64,000 nucleotides of DNA from Reticulitermes speratus (GCA_021186555.1 JAJKFL010000007.1:31657827-31721826), one strand, 5' to 3'; counted from the stretch's first letter, positions 52,001 through 63,041 are shown. A program made the numbers and translations. Notes: generated by a model from the letters alone, not told the origin.

Positions 52001-55000
52001 GGTATCAGTTCCACAATTGCGACATGTTCGGGAGTAGAGAAAGGTATTTTTATCAAGACGGTAACCTTAGCATGAGCTCAGACTCTAGGAACTCGGAAGG
52101 AGTGAAATGTGTATGACAACGGTATGCGCATGCGCCAAATTTTTACGAAAAGACTGAGCGGGTATGGGTTACTTTTATGTGCGGCACTCTGTATGTTACT
52201 TCTCAAGCCGTATGGACATTTATGTGCCTAGCTATTACTGCTGATACAAACAGGTGGTTCAAGACTCGACATACATCGCACGACGTAAGAGCGAGTATTA
52301 TGTCCTGCGTGTTGCGTTAAATTGTTATCACTATGAAAAAATGTTTCAAGTGAGAGTAGTAGATTTGAATAATATCTATGTTTTATATTCTGTACATTTT
52401 TGTCACAGTGAACCATTTGTCGGAGTGTACGTTGTCTTAGAGCCTCTTGTCAAATGGGGACTGACTTAGGCGCTACAACTTCCATCGCAGGACACCAGAA
52501 TGTCAAAAGCGGCAGATTCTCGATGTTCATAATAGAATGGGACAGATCAAACCGTAACAAATATTGGAATCCATTTTCAATGCAGAAAGCGTATTTGTTT
52601 CCAAGACCCTATGGAATACCGGTAATAGAAAATAAAGCAACCTCAAAAAAAAAAAAGTCTTATTTTTAACGTAATATAAAAATGTTTTTTTGAAGGATAT
52701 TATACAGGAAATTATTGCAGGCTCTTCTTACTCCATAAAACGCGAAAGAAAACACCCCCGCTTTTGAGATACAGAGATTAATTCACGTGAGAGTGATTAT
52801 TTGTGCAATAGCAGAATTGTGGGGGGGGGGGGGGGTAGCCGACTCGCCAGTCACGTGGTCTGATCCTGATTACCCGGACCAATCACAATAATGGTAGTAA
52901 AATGGATGAGCACGAAAATTCGACACCAACTAAAATAGAGAGTCATAAATCTCAAGACTGTACTGCATTTTCCATATAGCGGCAGATTATAGTCGCTCAG
53001 CTGGTCAAGACATTTCTCGTGTTTTACGAAATAGATTTATAATAGCTCACTAGGTCTTATACTGAGCCAAGTTATTTCAGTTTACACATTCACATCCCAT
53101 TTATTTATAAGCCGTTTTAATATTATTCTACTCTCTATCATTAGGTTTCCCAAGTGGTCTCTTTCCTTCATATTATCGGAATAAATATCTTCGTGCATTT
53201 ATCTTCTCGGTAATAGTGTACATGTTACACTTCCCGCAAAGCTCACCATATTTTCTTTTTTCACACAGATATTTTGATATGAAGAGGAGGCCATAAATTA
53301 TGAAGTTTGTCATTATGTAACTTTCTTTATCTTTCATCTACTTTTCCTCTTGTAATTTCTCACGTGATACTTGCGCATTTCGTGACGCGTTATTTTTATC
53401 TGCATGTCAAAAATATCGTATAAACAACATCCAGCTACAAAAATATAAAAATGTTGCCACATCGCTGGTTGTAAACACGTAAAAGGACGCAAGACCCTGG
53501 GATGACAGGGCTAGAAATATGGAGAAGGAAGAAGGTTTTACTGTAATTAAATGTCTAGTCAGGTCTATAATTGAACTAATGAACTGCGCATAGAATAATT
53601 GTGTAAATAACGTGACTACAAAACATAAAATAATAAAATGACAGTTAATGACATTATTGTAGGCTGTTTATTCATTGTTTCAGTGAGAGTTATGGACCTT
53701 AGAAGGTCAAATGGCAAGAAATTTATGGCGGTCTATGGGACTTAACTACAGTCGAACTCGGTTATAACGTCATGAAAGGGACTGAATATTTTGTGTCGTT
53801 ATAAACGAGTGTTGTTATGACTGAGGAGTATAATGTTATGGTTAACAGTGAGGAATTAATTGGTACCACAGAATGTGTGACGTTATAGACGAGATGTATA
53901 AACTGATGTCGTTATAACCGGGTTTGACTGTATTTGACTTTTATATGGAGAAGCAGAAGATATCCAATAAAAAAATCTCAGCTTCTATAGTCAATCCCCA
54001 AGTCGATACGGGATGCCGAACTTACCGCATACTAAGTAGGAGTGCTGGGGGCACCGATTGACAGGAAGGAGGTGGAAGTAACTTGTGGTTCATTTTGACC
54101 TTGTATCTTCTAAATCAGCGGTCGCCAACCATTCGGACCTCACGGACCACTAAACTCACAATTTTGAATCCCGCGGACCACTAATATGAATTTTTTTTTA
54201 AGAAGGTACAAACATCTATAAAATAATTATCATAAAAGTTCCATTTTATTAATATTCATATATATATGATATATATGAATATAATGAAACAGTATAATAA
54301 ACATAAAAATTGCAAATAATGTCCAAATTTCTCCACGGTCACCAACATTTTCTCGCGGACCATCAGTGGTCCGCGGACCACCGGTTGGCGACCGCTGTTC
54401 TAAACTGTTTATTACAATATAACCAACAGTGTACAATATAATATAAAATACATTTAAAGTGTAATAAGATGTCTCTACATATAGACAAGTTCATTACCCA
54501 AAATTTGCACTAATTCCTAAATATAAAAGCATTCCTACATGTTTCGGCTACTGTCTGTAGCCATCTTCAGGGTTATCAATACTTAAAGATGTATACAGGG
54601 TTATTATACAGCTTATCAGTTGTAAATGGTAAGATATATAATGTTAACATGCTAGTAAAACATCAGTGTATAATGCTATGTTAATTGTTATAATACATTA
54701 TTATTATTATTATTATTGTAAGATAATCTTAATATAACACTATACCTTGATGTTTTAATATCATACCGACATTACATATTTTACTATTTACAATTGACAA
54801 AGCTGTAATAATGTTGTATAGGTCTTTAAGTATTGATATTCCCTGAAGATGGATATGGATAGTAGCCGAAACACGTAGAAGTGCTTTTGTGTTTAGGAAT
54901 TAGTGAAATTTGTTGGTGATGAACTTCTTTATGTGTGTCAGTTGCACGGAAGATGTCTCTGCATGTTTTGCCCAATCTTGGCCATCTACAGCGGACGTAT

Positions 55001-58000
55001 ATGTTTTTTCCCCTGATGATGGCCAGACTTGGCCGAAACGAACAGGGAAAAATTTTTAACGCACAATGTTATACTATGTTTTGTATTGTTTACTGTGTTG
55101 GGTTTATTGTAATAAAAATAATTTTTAAAGGCCGTTTTGAAGGAAGGTGACAATTTTGCATTACGTTGACCACTTGCCACTAAAATGATAGCAAATTCAT
55201 ATTATATTTTTGCTTGCGCTGTCCAATATTTTTACAACAAAAAAAATAATAATAATAATAAAATTAATTTGGAACTGGCTTGTCCTAGAATTCGGGTTTA
55301 TTAATCTCACGCTGTCGTACACTCAGCTACGAAAAATTGTTGTTAAACATTGTAACAACATCAGAAATTAATCAAGCAACAATTAAACCAACAAATACAC
55401 TTTATTTTTTAAGTATGTCCATTAACCCTATATATTTTTTTCGACTGCAACAGACACACTTAAAAAATAAAGTACATTTGTTGATTTAATTGTTGAGTGA
55501 TACCAAAATGCACGGTGAACACAACGTAAAAAATCAGAAATTAAGTTTACTGAATACTGAAGGCGACTGGTGACGAAGATCCAGTTAGTTCTAACAATCT
55601 TAGAGGAACCTACCATCCACCTTCAGCACTCATTCGGACAGTAGTAGGAGTACAGTAATTGATTTTCCTGTTGTAAGAATATACCAGGGAAATGGTGGAA
55701 TATATGTATAATACTTTTGACACATTAAAATCAAATTCTTAAAACATTAATCTAGTATTCAGAGCACTGTGACTGACTATCTTTGGGCGGAAGGGGGGGG
55801 GGGTAGCAGAAAATTTCTCATTCCCCCTATAGTGTCCGGATTGTCTCTGAGAACAGGATGCCCCTATAGTGTCCGGATTGTCTCTGAGAACAGGATGCCC
55901 CCTATAGTGTCCGGATTGTCTCTGAGAACAGGATGCCCCCTATAGTGTCCGGATTGTCTCTGAGAACAGGATGCCCCCTATAGTGTCCGGATTGTCTCTG
56001 AGAACAGGATGCCCCCTATAGTGTCCGGATTGTCTCTGAGAACAGGATGCCCCCTATAGTGTCCGGATTGTCTCTGAGAACAGGATGCCCCCTATAGTGT
56101 CCGGATTGTCTCTGAGAACAGGATGCCCCTATAGTGTCCGGATTGTCTCTGAGAACAGGATGCCCCCTATAGTGTCCGGATTGTCTCTGAGAACAGGATG
56201 CCCCCTATAGTGTCCGGATTGTCTCTGAGAACAGGATGCCCCCTATAGTGTCCGGATTGTCTCTGAGAACAGGATGCCCCCTATAGTGTCCGGATTGTCT
56301 CTGAGAACAGGATACCCCCTATAGTGTCCGGATTGTCTCTGAGAACATGATGCCCCCTATAGTGTCCGGATTGTCTCTGAGAACAGGGTGCCCCCTATAG
56401 TGTCCGGATTGTCTCTGAGAACAGGATGTCCCCTATAGTGTCCGGATTGTCTCTGAGAACAGGATGCCCCCTATAGTGTCCGGATTATCTCTTGAGAACA
56501 GGATGCCCCCTATAGTGTCCGGATTGTCTCTGAGAACAGGATGCCCCCTATAGTGTCCGGATTGTCTCTGAGAACAGGATGCCCCCTATAGTGTCCGGAT
56601 TGTCTCTGAGAACAGGATGCCCCCTATAGTGTCCGGATTGTCTCTGAGAACAGGATACCCCCTATAGTGTCCGGATTGTCTCTGAGAACATGATGCCCCC
56701 TATAGTGTCCGGATTGTCTCTGAGAACAGGGTGCCCCCTATAGTGTCCGGATTGTCTCTGAGAACAGGATGTCCCCTATAGTGTCCGGATTGTCTCTGAG
56801 AACAGGATGCCCCCTATAGTGTCCGGATTATCTCTTGAGAACAGGATGCCCCCTATAGTGTCCGGATTGTCTCTGAGAACAGGATGCCCCCTATAGTGTC
56901 CGGATTATCTCTTGAGAACAGGATGCCCCCTATAGTGTCCGGATTATCTCTTGAGAACAGGATGCCCCTATAGTGTCCGGATTGTCTCTGAGAGCAGGAT
57001 GCCTCCTATACTGTCCGGTTGTATTTTCATTGGGGTTAAAACCATCGGAGCGTGACGTCTATCACGCATTACCATGCAATGCCGAGATTAAGGATCAGTT
57101 GAGTCGTAGTTCCACTGCCCTTCCTGTTGTGGAGCTCGGGAACACACGAATGTAGTTTGTTTGTCATTATTTATGATTCTAGAGCAGGGCTCTCCAGCCA
57201 TCGAAGTATAAGCGTTTTATGTGCAAATTGCACTACGCGACTCTTACAGACGGTAATGGAAACGAAGTGTTGTGTCTAAATGTGGACGTATTTGACTGGT
57301 GTCTCTGATAGATATGTTCGATTTCTGTTTAGTATTTACGTCAGTGATAGTAATTCCGTATTTCTGTTTGTGTACTTAGTTAAGACGTGTCAGATATCAT
57401 GGAGTCTTTTTTCTTCCCAGTAAGGAGCTGATTTTCTCCATCCTTATGTGCTGTAGATGTTGTACAGATAGTGTATGATGGAGTCCTTTACTTGTAACCT
57501 ATTAGTTGAAGTTGTGTTATACATTGCTGTGTATAAGTTTAAAACAAAGGGCAAGAAACTATTTAATAGACGCAGAAGATGGTAGGATAATATTAGAATG
57601 AATCAGAGATTTGTAGCGTGCGTGTGTGTACTGGAGTCGGCCGGCTGACAGTACGGTGGCGTGTCGGGGTCTGTAGACAGACTATTTTTTTAATGGCTCG
57701 ACAGCCCCTTGGGGGCCTAGGACTCCTCATTACCGAGGCTTCACGATCACACTCAGACACACCACACTCGGTAGGACTCCTCTGGACGAGTGATCAGCCC
57801 GTCGCAGAGACCTCTACCTGACAACACACAACACTCACAACAGACAGACATCCATGCCCCCGGCGGGATTCGAACCCACAATCCCAGTAAGCGAGCGGCC
57901 GCAGACCCACGCCTTAGACCGAACGGCCACTGGGATCGGCGTAGACAAACTATACAGTAGATTATATGAATATTTGAATGGGGCTGTAACAGCAAGCATT

Positions 58001-58579
58001 AACCGCTAAACCGATGGCAAAGTTCTGCGGTAGTCTGATACTCCACGCCAGGTGCCTTCTGCTTGCCTTGAGGTAAATACTGGGGGAATGTGCCCAGTAT
58101 ATACGACGGCTGAAATCGGATTGTTTAAGGTCATTATCTTATCTGACGATTATCGGATACCACTTCCGTTCTTTCCTTTCTCGTATTAACTTAGACCGCT
58201 CAGCCGACGAGCGGCAGGAAGTGACAAACAATAGTTGTTAGATAAAATAAGGATCCCTTATAAGGACAAAGAGGCCTAACTGAAATTGTGCTCTTTATAT
58301 ACAGGGCATACACAAAAGAATGGTGCGGTATCAAAAGTGAAACTTTTGAAACCGCACCATTCTTTTGTGTATGCCCTGTATATTCTACAAAGATGATTTG
58401 GGAAACTGATTTACTGATTCTGATTAAAGAAGAATCAGTTGTCAGATAAAATAAGAGGAAGAAAATGGAACTGACCTGCAATCAATAGGTCTAGGGGCTG
58501 CGGCTATCATTGAGATGAGGTACAGTAAGATGCCGGTAGAGAGCAGCAGCGGCAGAACGCGGGCACATCCTCTGGACAT
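42964..58579 (-). CDS. Elevenin: Elevenin neuropeptide precursor, four coding exons
   Basis: Exons in transcript order: 58579-58476, 49019-48927, 43934-43781, 43047-42964. All junctions are GT-AG and the phases (2, 2, 0) agree, giving 144 aa. Residues 1-28 form a signal peptide (MSRGCARVLPLLLSTGILLY, then SMIAAA). The predicted mature peptide starts at about Pro29. It holds the cyclic core CRVYVFAPIC (Cys34-Cys43, disulfide expected) and RGVAA, then the dibasic site Lys49-Arg50. PRPIDCR.. and FAP.CRGVAAKR are the hallmark of elevenin, a secreted peptide acting through a G-protein-coupled receptor; in a planthopper it affects cuticle colour. The remaining 94 residues are a spacer and a C-terminal segment with RKR at 132-134. 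A non-coding first exon upstream is likely because TTACAG precedes TGCCATG. Introns are 0.7, 5.0 and 9.5 kb. Confidence 0.88.
43781..43934 (-). CDS. Elevenin: Elevenin precursor exon 3 (spacer)
   Basis: Acceptor ACATGCAG, donor GTCAGC. Encodes KLDGMEDVLGLYATPQPIPA and a Gln/Gly-rich stretch; 51 codons, phase 0 at the end. Confidence 0.75.
44461..44500 (+). repeat. Decayed hammerhead-like motif
   Basis: CTGAAGA at 44464, stem II GACC..GGTC, AAAACATGTT: G12 to A as in the copy at 33845. No stem I. Confidence 0.45.
44540..44872 (+). pseudogene. Decayed LINE C-terminal fragment
   Basis: Reads APVKTNMVKWGKTN, YCGCGEVQDMGHLLSCKDCP (a Cys/His zinc-knuckle pattern) and EDLWLANKKGIDVAQYW, a retrotransposon C-terminus; frameshift at about 44680. 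Confidence 0.65.
47179..47473 (+). mobile_element. tRNA-derived SINE, family A, with target duplication
   Basis: Same family; 15-base duplication TTTGTTCAATAAATA at 47164-47178 and 47474-47488. Tail ends (CTTTAC)n. Confidence 0.85.
47684..47820. repeat. 137-bp hairpin with 60-base arms
   Basis: Left arm 47684-47743, right arm 47761-47820, 17-base spacer, few mismatches. Right part contains CAGATGA, a GAGGAC..GTTCTC hairpin and GAAACGTC, a decayed hammerhead-like core (U4 to A). Confidence 0.6.
47850..48335 (-). pseudogene. Decayed LINE reverse transcriptase fragment
   Basis: Minus-strand frame 48335-48078 reads KTLIKTIIKLHNTLALPAVL and LYGRENWTIK, the region after the RT catalytic core. Further frames down to 47850 contain RRNQGRPLKRLLDE-like sequence. 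Broken by stops and shifts. In elevenin intron 2. Confidence 0.68.
48499..48853 (+). mobile_element. tRNA-derived SINE, family C, with target duplication
   Basis: Same family, with B box GGTTCGATCCC; duplication TAGTTGTGCCATC at 48486-48498 and 48854-48866. It lies 60 bases from the elevenin core exon, in the intron after it. Confidence 0.85.
48927..49019 (-). CDS. Elevenin: Elevenin exon encoding the mature peptide core
   Basis: Acceptor CTCCGCAG, donor GTAAGA. Encodes (R)VYVFAPICRGVAAKR and the start of the spacer, ending in phase 2. Confidence 0.9.
51340..51490 (-). repeat. Old SINE family B fragment
   Basis: TTTTAACCTCGGTATTAGAT, CTTCAGCTGACTTACCACAG and GGGGAAAGAACC resemble the body on the minus strand; very divergent. 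Confidence 0.35.
51697..51740 (-). repeat. Hammerhead-like motif with G at the cleavage position
   Basis: CTGAAGA, stem II AGGAC with GTTCT pairing directly after the core, GAAACATGT, but G at residue 17, which does not allow cleavage. Confidence 0.45.
53749..53930. mobile_element. Pogo/Tigger-like MITE
   Basis: Ends CAGTCGAACTCGGTTATAAC and GTTATAACCGGGTTTGACTG, TA on both sides; 182 bp, non-coding. CAGTCGAACC..GGTTAT is typical of Tigger/pogo termini. Confidence 0.7.
54116..54397. mobile_element. hAT-like MITE
   Basis: Termini CAGCGGTCGCCAACC and GGTTGGCGACCGCTG; 8-base target duplication TTCTAAAT/TTCTAAAC with one mismatch. Also a repeated GCGGACCAC motif inside each end. 282 bp, non-coding. 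Confidence 0.75.
54534..54572 (-). ncRNA. Hammerhead-ribozyme-like motif 9
   Basis: CTGAAGA, stem II GGCTAC-AGACA-GTAGCC (six perfect pairs), GAAA, ACATGT, A17. Stem I only two pairs. Confidence 0.55.
54841..54880 (+). ncRNA. Hammerhead-ribozyme-like motif 10
   Basis: CTGAAGA at 54843, weaker stem II (GG.TA with TA.CC), GAAA at 54868, stem III AC-AC-GT, A17. Partner of the copy at 54534. Confidence 0.5.
54955..54992 (-). repeat. Decayed hammerhead-like motif
   Basis: CTGTAGA, GGCCAAGATTGGGC, AAAACATGC on the minus strand. Inverted relative to the motif at 55005. Confidence 0.4.
55005..55052 (+). ncRNA. Hammerhead-ribozyme-like motif 11, long stem I
   Basis: TTTTTCCC, CTGATGA (55013), stem II GGCCA-GACT-TGGCC, GAAA (55035), CGAACA, GGGAAAAA. 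Stem I has eight perfect pairs. Position 16.1 is C rather than T, so activity is doubtful. Confidence 0.5.
55823..57020 (+). repeat. 38-bp minisatellite, about 31 copies
   Basis: Unit CCCCCTATAGTGTCCGGATT followed by GTCTCTGAGAACAGGATG; 37- and 39-base variants. A marked set of variants recurs 343 bases apart (56311 and 56654), so part of the array has duplicated as a block. In elevenin intron 1. Confidence 0.92.
57686..57940 (-). mobile_element. Leu/Ser-tRNA-derived SINE, family D, with target duplication
   Basis: Duplication GTAGACAGACTAT / GTAGACAAACTAT at 57673-57685 and 57941-57953. In elevenin intron 1. Confidence 0.82.
58302..58378. mobile_element. 77-bp hairpin MITE with TA target sites
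   Basis: Same outer 28 bases as the copy at 14328 but a different inner arm (ATCAAAAGT instead of TTTAATAGTG), which again pairs with its own other half. TA on both sides. Confidence 0.75.
58476..58579 (-). CDS. Elevenin: Elevenin exon encoding the signal peptide
   Basis: 34 codons and two bases, ATG at 58579-58577, donor GTCAGT. Hydrophobic core LPLLLSTGILLYLISMI, then AAAPRPIDC. Confidence 0.88.
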
Positions 58580-59449
58580 GGCACTGTAACAGATTCATTA
58601 TTTAAAGTTGCTGTATCAACTGACAAACTCAGAGAATCATGCGAAAGAGTACCCAATATGAAACGTGATAAGCGCTTCATACGAGTGAGTGTTTGACCGA
58701 AATAATCTCGTAAGCATTAGTGTCACTGCGACAGTCATTAGTGGTTACGTGTGATGACAGACACTGCCATATAGCGCCGAGGTTAAGAATACGAAGACCT
58801 ATGTATCTGCTCCTCCACTGTGCTTCCTGTGGCGTGTTGTGGGATGACCTTTACCTTAACATTGTGACAGGCCAGTGGCCTTCAGTGTTTGACTGATAAT
58901 TTGTTACGAATCTCGTCTCACTGTGAACGGGGATTCCCACTTGTTGCACCACGTGCCTTGGCAGTGTTGATACCCACTTTCTAAACATCGTGTAGGAAGT
59001 ACAGTCGAAAGCAGAGGACGTTTTTCGAACATTTTTTGGGACGGAGACCCAAGACAGAGGATTCCTTTAAAGCCCGAAGGCAAACACGGGGATCCCTACT
59101 TGCAACAGGACGTAATGCTGAGCACAAATACGGAAACTAATTCTGACTGCTCTGTATCACGAAGCGTGCTTGTTTGTTTACTGAATTATTAACACTTTGT
59201 CTCAGTTGAATGCTATGTCTACTGAAGTTTCCAATACTTGAATTTGTTTCTTTAAATGGCGTCTTAATTTCTGTAGCAACAACTACTTGTTTACATTTAG
59301 ATCAATAAATAAATGCTGTTTATAATCCCGCAGAGTGCATTCTCCGAGAGAAGCTTTTGTGAACTCTTGAATATGGAGCTAAGGATTTTGTATGCGTCTT
59401 TGGGTTCTCTAATTTCATATATCATTTAAGTTTGCTTTAGTTTAATTCC

Positions 59450-59755
59450 GGGGAGCTCGGTGGCGCAGTTGGTTGAGGCACTGCTCTACAAACCGGAACG
59501 TCGCGGGTTCGATTCCCGATGGTGTCATTGGAATTTTTTATTGACATAATCGTTTCGGTCGCACTATGGCCCTGGGGTCGACTCAGCCTCTAACAGAAAT
59601 GAGTACCAGGAATATTTCCTGGGGGGTAAAGGCGGTCGGTGCGTAGGGCTGACAACCTTACCACCTTCATGTGTCGATTGTCTAGAAATCTGGGAGCCTC
59701 AACCTCCTGGAACCCTAAGAGCCTGTCCAGGCCTGTAATGGGATTGCTTTGCCCT
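59450..59755 (+). mobile_element. tRNA-derived SINE, family A, with target duplication
   Basis: Same family; duplication TTGCTTTAGTTTAATTCC / TTGCTTTACTTTAATTCC at 59432-59449 and 59756-59773. Confidence 0.82.
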
Positions 59756-60056
59756 TTGCTTTACTTTAATTCCACATTCTGTTTAAAGTAGTTTGCGTTT
59801 GTATACAGCCAATTTTAGTTTTTTTTTTTTTTAGTTTTCGTGTTATGTATTCATATTCTGTGTCATGCCTTATATGCCTTCTGTAGTGGTGGGTTTTACG
59901 GTCGTGTTTACAGAAGGTATTACAATGTTTGTTTTTATTGCTAGAAAATTTTTCAAAATAAATTGGACAAAAATATGAAAGTAGAGGTGAAGTTAGTGTT
60001 TTTTTTATTGAAGGGCCCCGCAGCAGATGCTACGGACGTACCGCAGCCTTGATGGC

Positions 60057-60266
60057 TTATTGGGCAATTCTGTGTTGAATATGATGAAGTTTTTCCTGCT
60101 TTTCCACTTTAATGGAGCACCGATGGAATGAAATTAACAGGGGGGAACTGAAGAACTTGGAGAAAAACCTGTCCCAGTGCCACTTTGTCCACCACAAATC
60201 CCACATGGACTGACCCGGGATCGAGCCCAAGATAGTGTTACATGTATTTAATACAAGATAGTGCAC
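60057..60266 (-). repeat. Dispersed repeat with coding look
   Basis: The minus strand reads IPGQSMWDLWWTKWHWDRFF in one frame; another frame, VHVGFVVDKVALGQVF, resembles a peptide I remember from many insect repeats. Family not identified. Confidence 0.4.
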
Positions 60267-60589
60267 AGTAGTTCACAAGAGCAGGTCCACTGCAATTTAT
60301 TTTAGTAATGAAGTTTCGAATTTTACTGGTTAAATGGGACGTAATTCTGCATTTTATATGTTGTGATTGATTATAAGGTTATTTAGTTGCTTAGGATCAA
60401 ATACAGACATGTTGAATGACAATGAAATGAGGTAGATGTGTTTGAAGCTAATCTACAGCCTGTACAATAAATCCATGACAGAAGGTCCTTATTGATAATG
60501 TGATAGCAGCTACGCTACACTGTAACATATCCGTATTACTACCTCAACCGCTTAAATATGAAAATTAATCTGAATTATATATAAAGATC

Positions 60590-61730
60590 CAGTCCGTACC
60601 GCACAGTAAACACACTCCGTCTCTGTTATAAAAAACGATCAGTTAATGTTGTACAGTGAAATAATCGCTGTTTGTTCTGAGATCCACACAAAACACATAA
60701 ATACAGTCCGTACCGCGCAGTAAACACACTCCGTCTCAGTTATACAAACCAGTCAGTTAATGTTGTACAGTGAAATAATCGCTGTTTGTTCTGAGATCCA
60801 CACAAAACACATAAATACAGTCCGTACCGCGCAGTAAACACACTCCGTCTCAGTTATACAAACCAGTCAGTTAATGTTGTACAGTGAAATAATCGCTGTT
60901 TGTTCTGAGATCCACACAAAACACATAAATACAGTCCGTACCGCGCAGTAAACACACTCCGTCTCAGTTATACAAACCAGTCAGTTAATGTTGTACAGTG
61001 AAATAATCGCTGTTTGTTCTGAGATCTACACAAAACACATAAATACAGTCCGTACCGCGCAGTAAACACACTCCGTCTCAGTTATACAAACCAGTCAGTT
61101 AATGCTGTACTGTGAAATAATCGCTGTTTGTTCTGAGATCCACACAAAACACATAAATACAGTCCGTACCGCGCAGTAAACACACTCCGTCTCAGTTATA
61201 CAAACCAGTCAGTTAATGCTGTACTGTGAAATAATCGCTGTTTGTTCTGAGATCCACACAAAACACATAAATACAGTCCGTACCGCGCAGTAAACACACT
61301 CCGTCTCAGTTATACAAACCAGTCAGTTAATGCTGTACAGTGAAATAATCGCTGTTTGTTCTGAGATCCACACAAAACACATAAATACAGTCCGTACCGC
61401 GCAGTAAACACACTCCGTCTCAGTTATACAAACCAGTCAGTTAATGTTGTACAGTGAAATAATCGCTGTTTGTTCTGAGATCCACACAAAACACATAAAT
61501 ACAGTCCGTACCGCGCAGTAAACACACTCCGTCTCAGTTATACAAACCAGTCAGTTAATGTTATACAGTGAAATAATCGCTGTTTGTTCTGAGATCCACA
61601 CAAAACACATAAATACAGTCCGTACCGCGCAGTAAACACACTCCGTCTCTGTTTTAAAAAACGAACAGTTAAAGCTGTATAGGGAAAAATGTCTGTTCTG
61701 CGAGCCATAAGAAGACACAAAATACTGTGT
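60590..61730 (+). repeat. 114-bp tandem repeat, 10 copies
   Basis: Unit starts every 114 bases from 60590 to 61616 (CAGTCCGTACCGCGCAGTAA); first and last copies are divergent. Confidence 0.92.
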
Positions 61731-62299
61731 GGGCAGGACGTAGAATTTCTCAATATTATTGCTGGTTTTCTATAAAAAAGTATAACAAATGTTCACCGAA
61801 TCATGTAAGAGAATTGTGTACATTCGGTTGGTTCCATAGCTGAATTGTAAAATGCGTGGGTACTTCGTTTGTACAGTGTTTCTATGTGCTTATTGTAATA
61901 TGATGAAAGCGAGAAATGGCGCGAATAATCCGGTAGACTAGAACCGAAAATTCACATTTCCTGCTCAGAAATTTTTTTTTTATATATTTTTTATGGGAGT
62001 GAATTGCAAACATAGATTTTTCACTCCAGTAAGTTTCTTTCCTAGAGTTCAGAACATTTTCAAATTCAACGTTATGATAAACCGATCATGTACCGTAACT
62101 AATCGAATACTTTCTGTGATTATCTTTACCTTTGCTTGCATTTTCGCTGTAAAATCCAATGAAGGAAGCGTCTTGGAAGTGTTTAAAAAAATAGGCGTTT
62201 TCTGTATTAGGTGTTACAGGGATATTCGCCTAATAGAATTGAGAAAATACTTGGAAATCTCAAATTTCGGTGTGTCTGCGCTCTTTGGTTTTGTCATAA

Positions 62300-62385
62300 T
62301 CAAAGCCGGCGTAGCTCAGTCACCAGAAGGACTCGCCATGAACTTGACTGCCACAGTTCGATCACCGTCAGAAGCATAATTTTTC
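62300..62385 (+). repeat. tRNA-like SINE head, unclassified
   Basis: GCCGGCGTAGCTCAGTC (A box) and CAGTTCGATCACCGTC (B box). No body of families A-D follows. Confidence 0.4.
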
Positions 62386-62778
62386 TATGTGTTTAAGACG
62401 GCTGTAGATCACTCTGAGCCTTGTATACAGCCAATACCGATGGCATTTTTAGTTGAGGGTAAGTCGTCCGGAGCGAGAAGCCGATTGTTTACGTCTACCG
62501 TTAGAGTTATTCAGTTTTTAAACACAACTGGAATACAAAGACACATTTTCGTTAACCTTACAAAAATAAGTTTTTGTTAAATTACAGTTGAGTAATACTG
62601 GAGTCAGCGTAGAGACAGATGGACAGATAGAGGTGACGAAACTAATGGGCGCATTCCTGAAAAATTTATTTATAAAAGCACCAAAAATAACGTACCTCAT
62701 TCTTCAATTACAATAAGCCAGTCACGTGTATTTACTAACGAAAACCATGATGTAGTATTTAGTAGTATTGCTTTGTGT

Positions 62779-63041
62779 GGCCGATCCTAGTGGCCGCGCG
62801 GTCTAAGGCGTGGGACTGCGGCCGCTTGCTTGCTGGAATTGTGTGGTTCGACTCTCGCGGGGGGCATGGATGTCTGTCTTTTGTGAATGTTGTGTTTTGT
62901 CAGGTAGAGGTCTCTGCGTAGGGCTGATCACTCGTCCAGAGGAGTCCTACCGAGTGTGGTGTGTCTGAGTGTGATCGTGAAGCCTCGACAAATGAAGCGG
63001 CCTAGGCCCCCAAGGGGCTGTCGAGCCACAGGGAAAAAAAT
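62779..63041 (+). mobile_element. Leu/Ser-tRNA-derived SINE, family D, with target duplication
   Basis: Head GTGGCCGCGCGGTCTAAGGC; tail CAAGGGGCTGTCGAGCCACA and A-tract; short duplication TGCTTTGTGT / TACTTTGTGT. Confidence 0.78.

Larger units (their letters stand above)
54500..54913. mobile_element. Inverted-repeat element with a hammerhead-like motif in each arm
   Basis: Ends match as inverted repeats of about 50 bases (left AATTTGCACTAATTCCTAAA; right TTTAGGAATTAGTGAAATTT). Each arm runs into a motif: 54534-54572 (-) and 54841-54880 (+). The interior is AT-rich without coding capacity. Confidence 0.7.
49020..58475. other. Elevenin intron 1
   Basis: 9.5 kb. Repeats from 51340 on: SINE B remnant, hammerhead-like motifs (51697, 54534, 54841, 55005), Tigger and hAT MITEs, the 38-bp minisatellite, SINE D, hairpin MITE. 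A (TTTGG)n tract at 49777-49806 and a G15-16 run at 52820. 49060-51330 and 51900-53700 show nothing nameable. Confidence 0.5.

Noticed and set aside
52254-52669. Overlapping 71-codon open frames
   Set aside because: No similarity recognised and no splice support.
55823-57020. CRISPR array
   Set aside because: Units abut without unique spacers and the DNA is eukaryotic.
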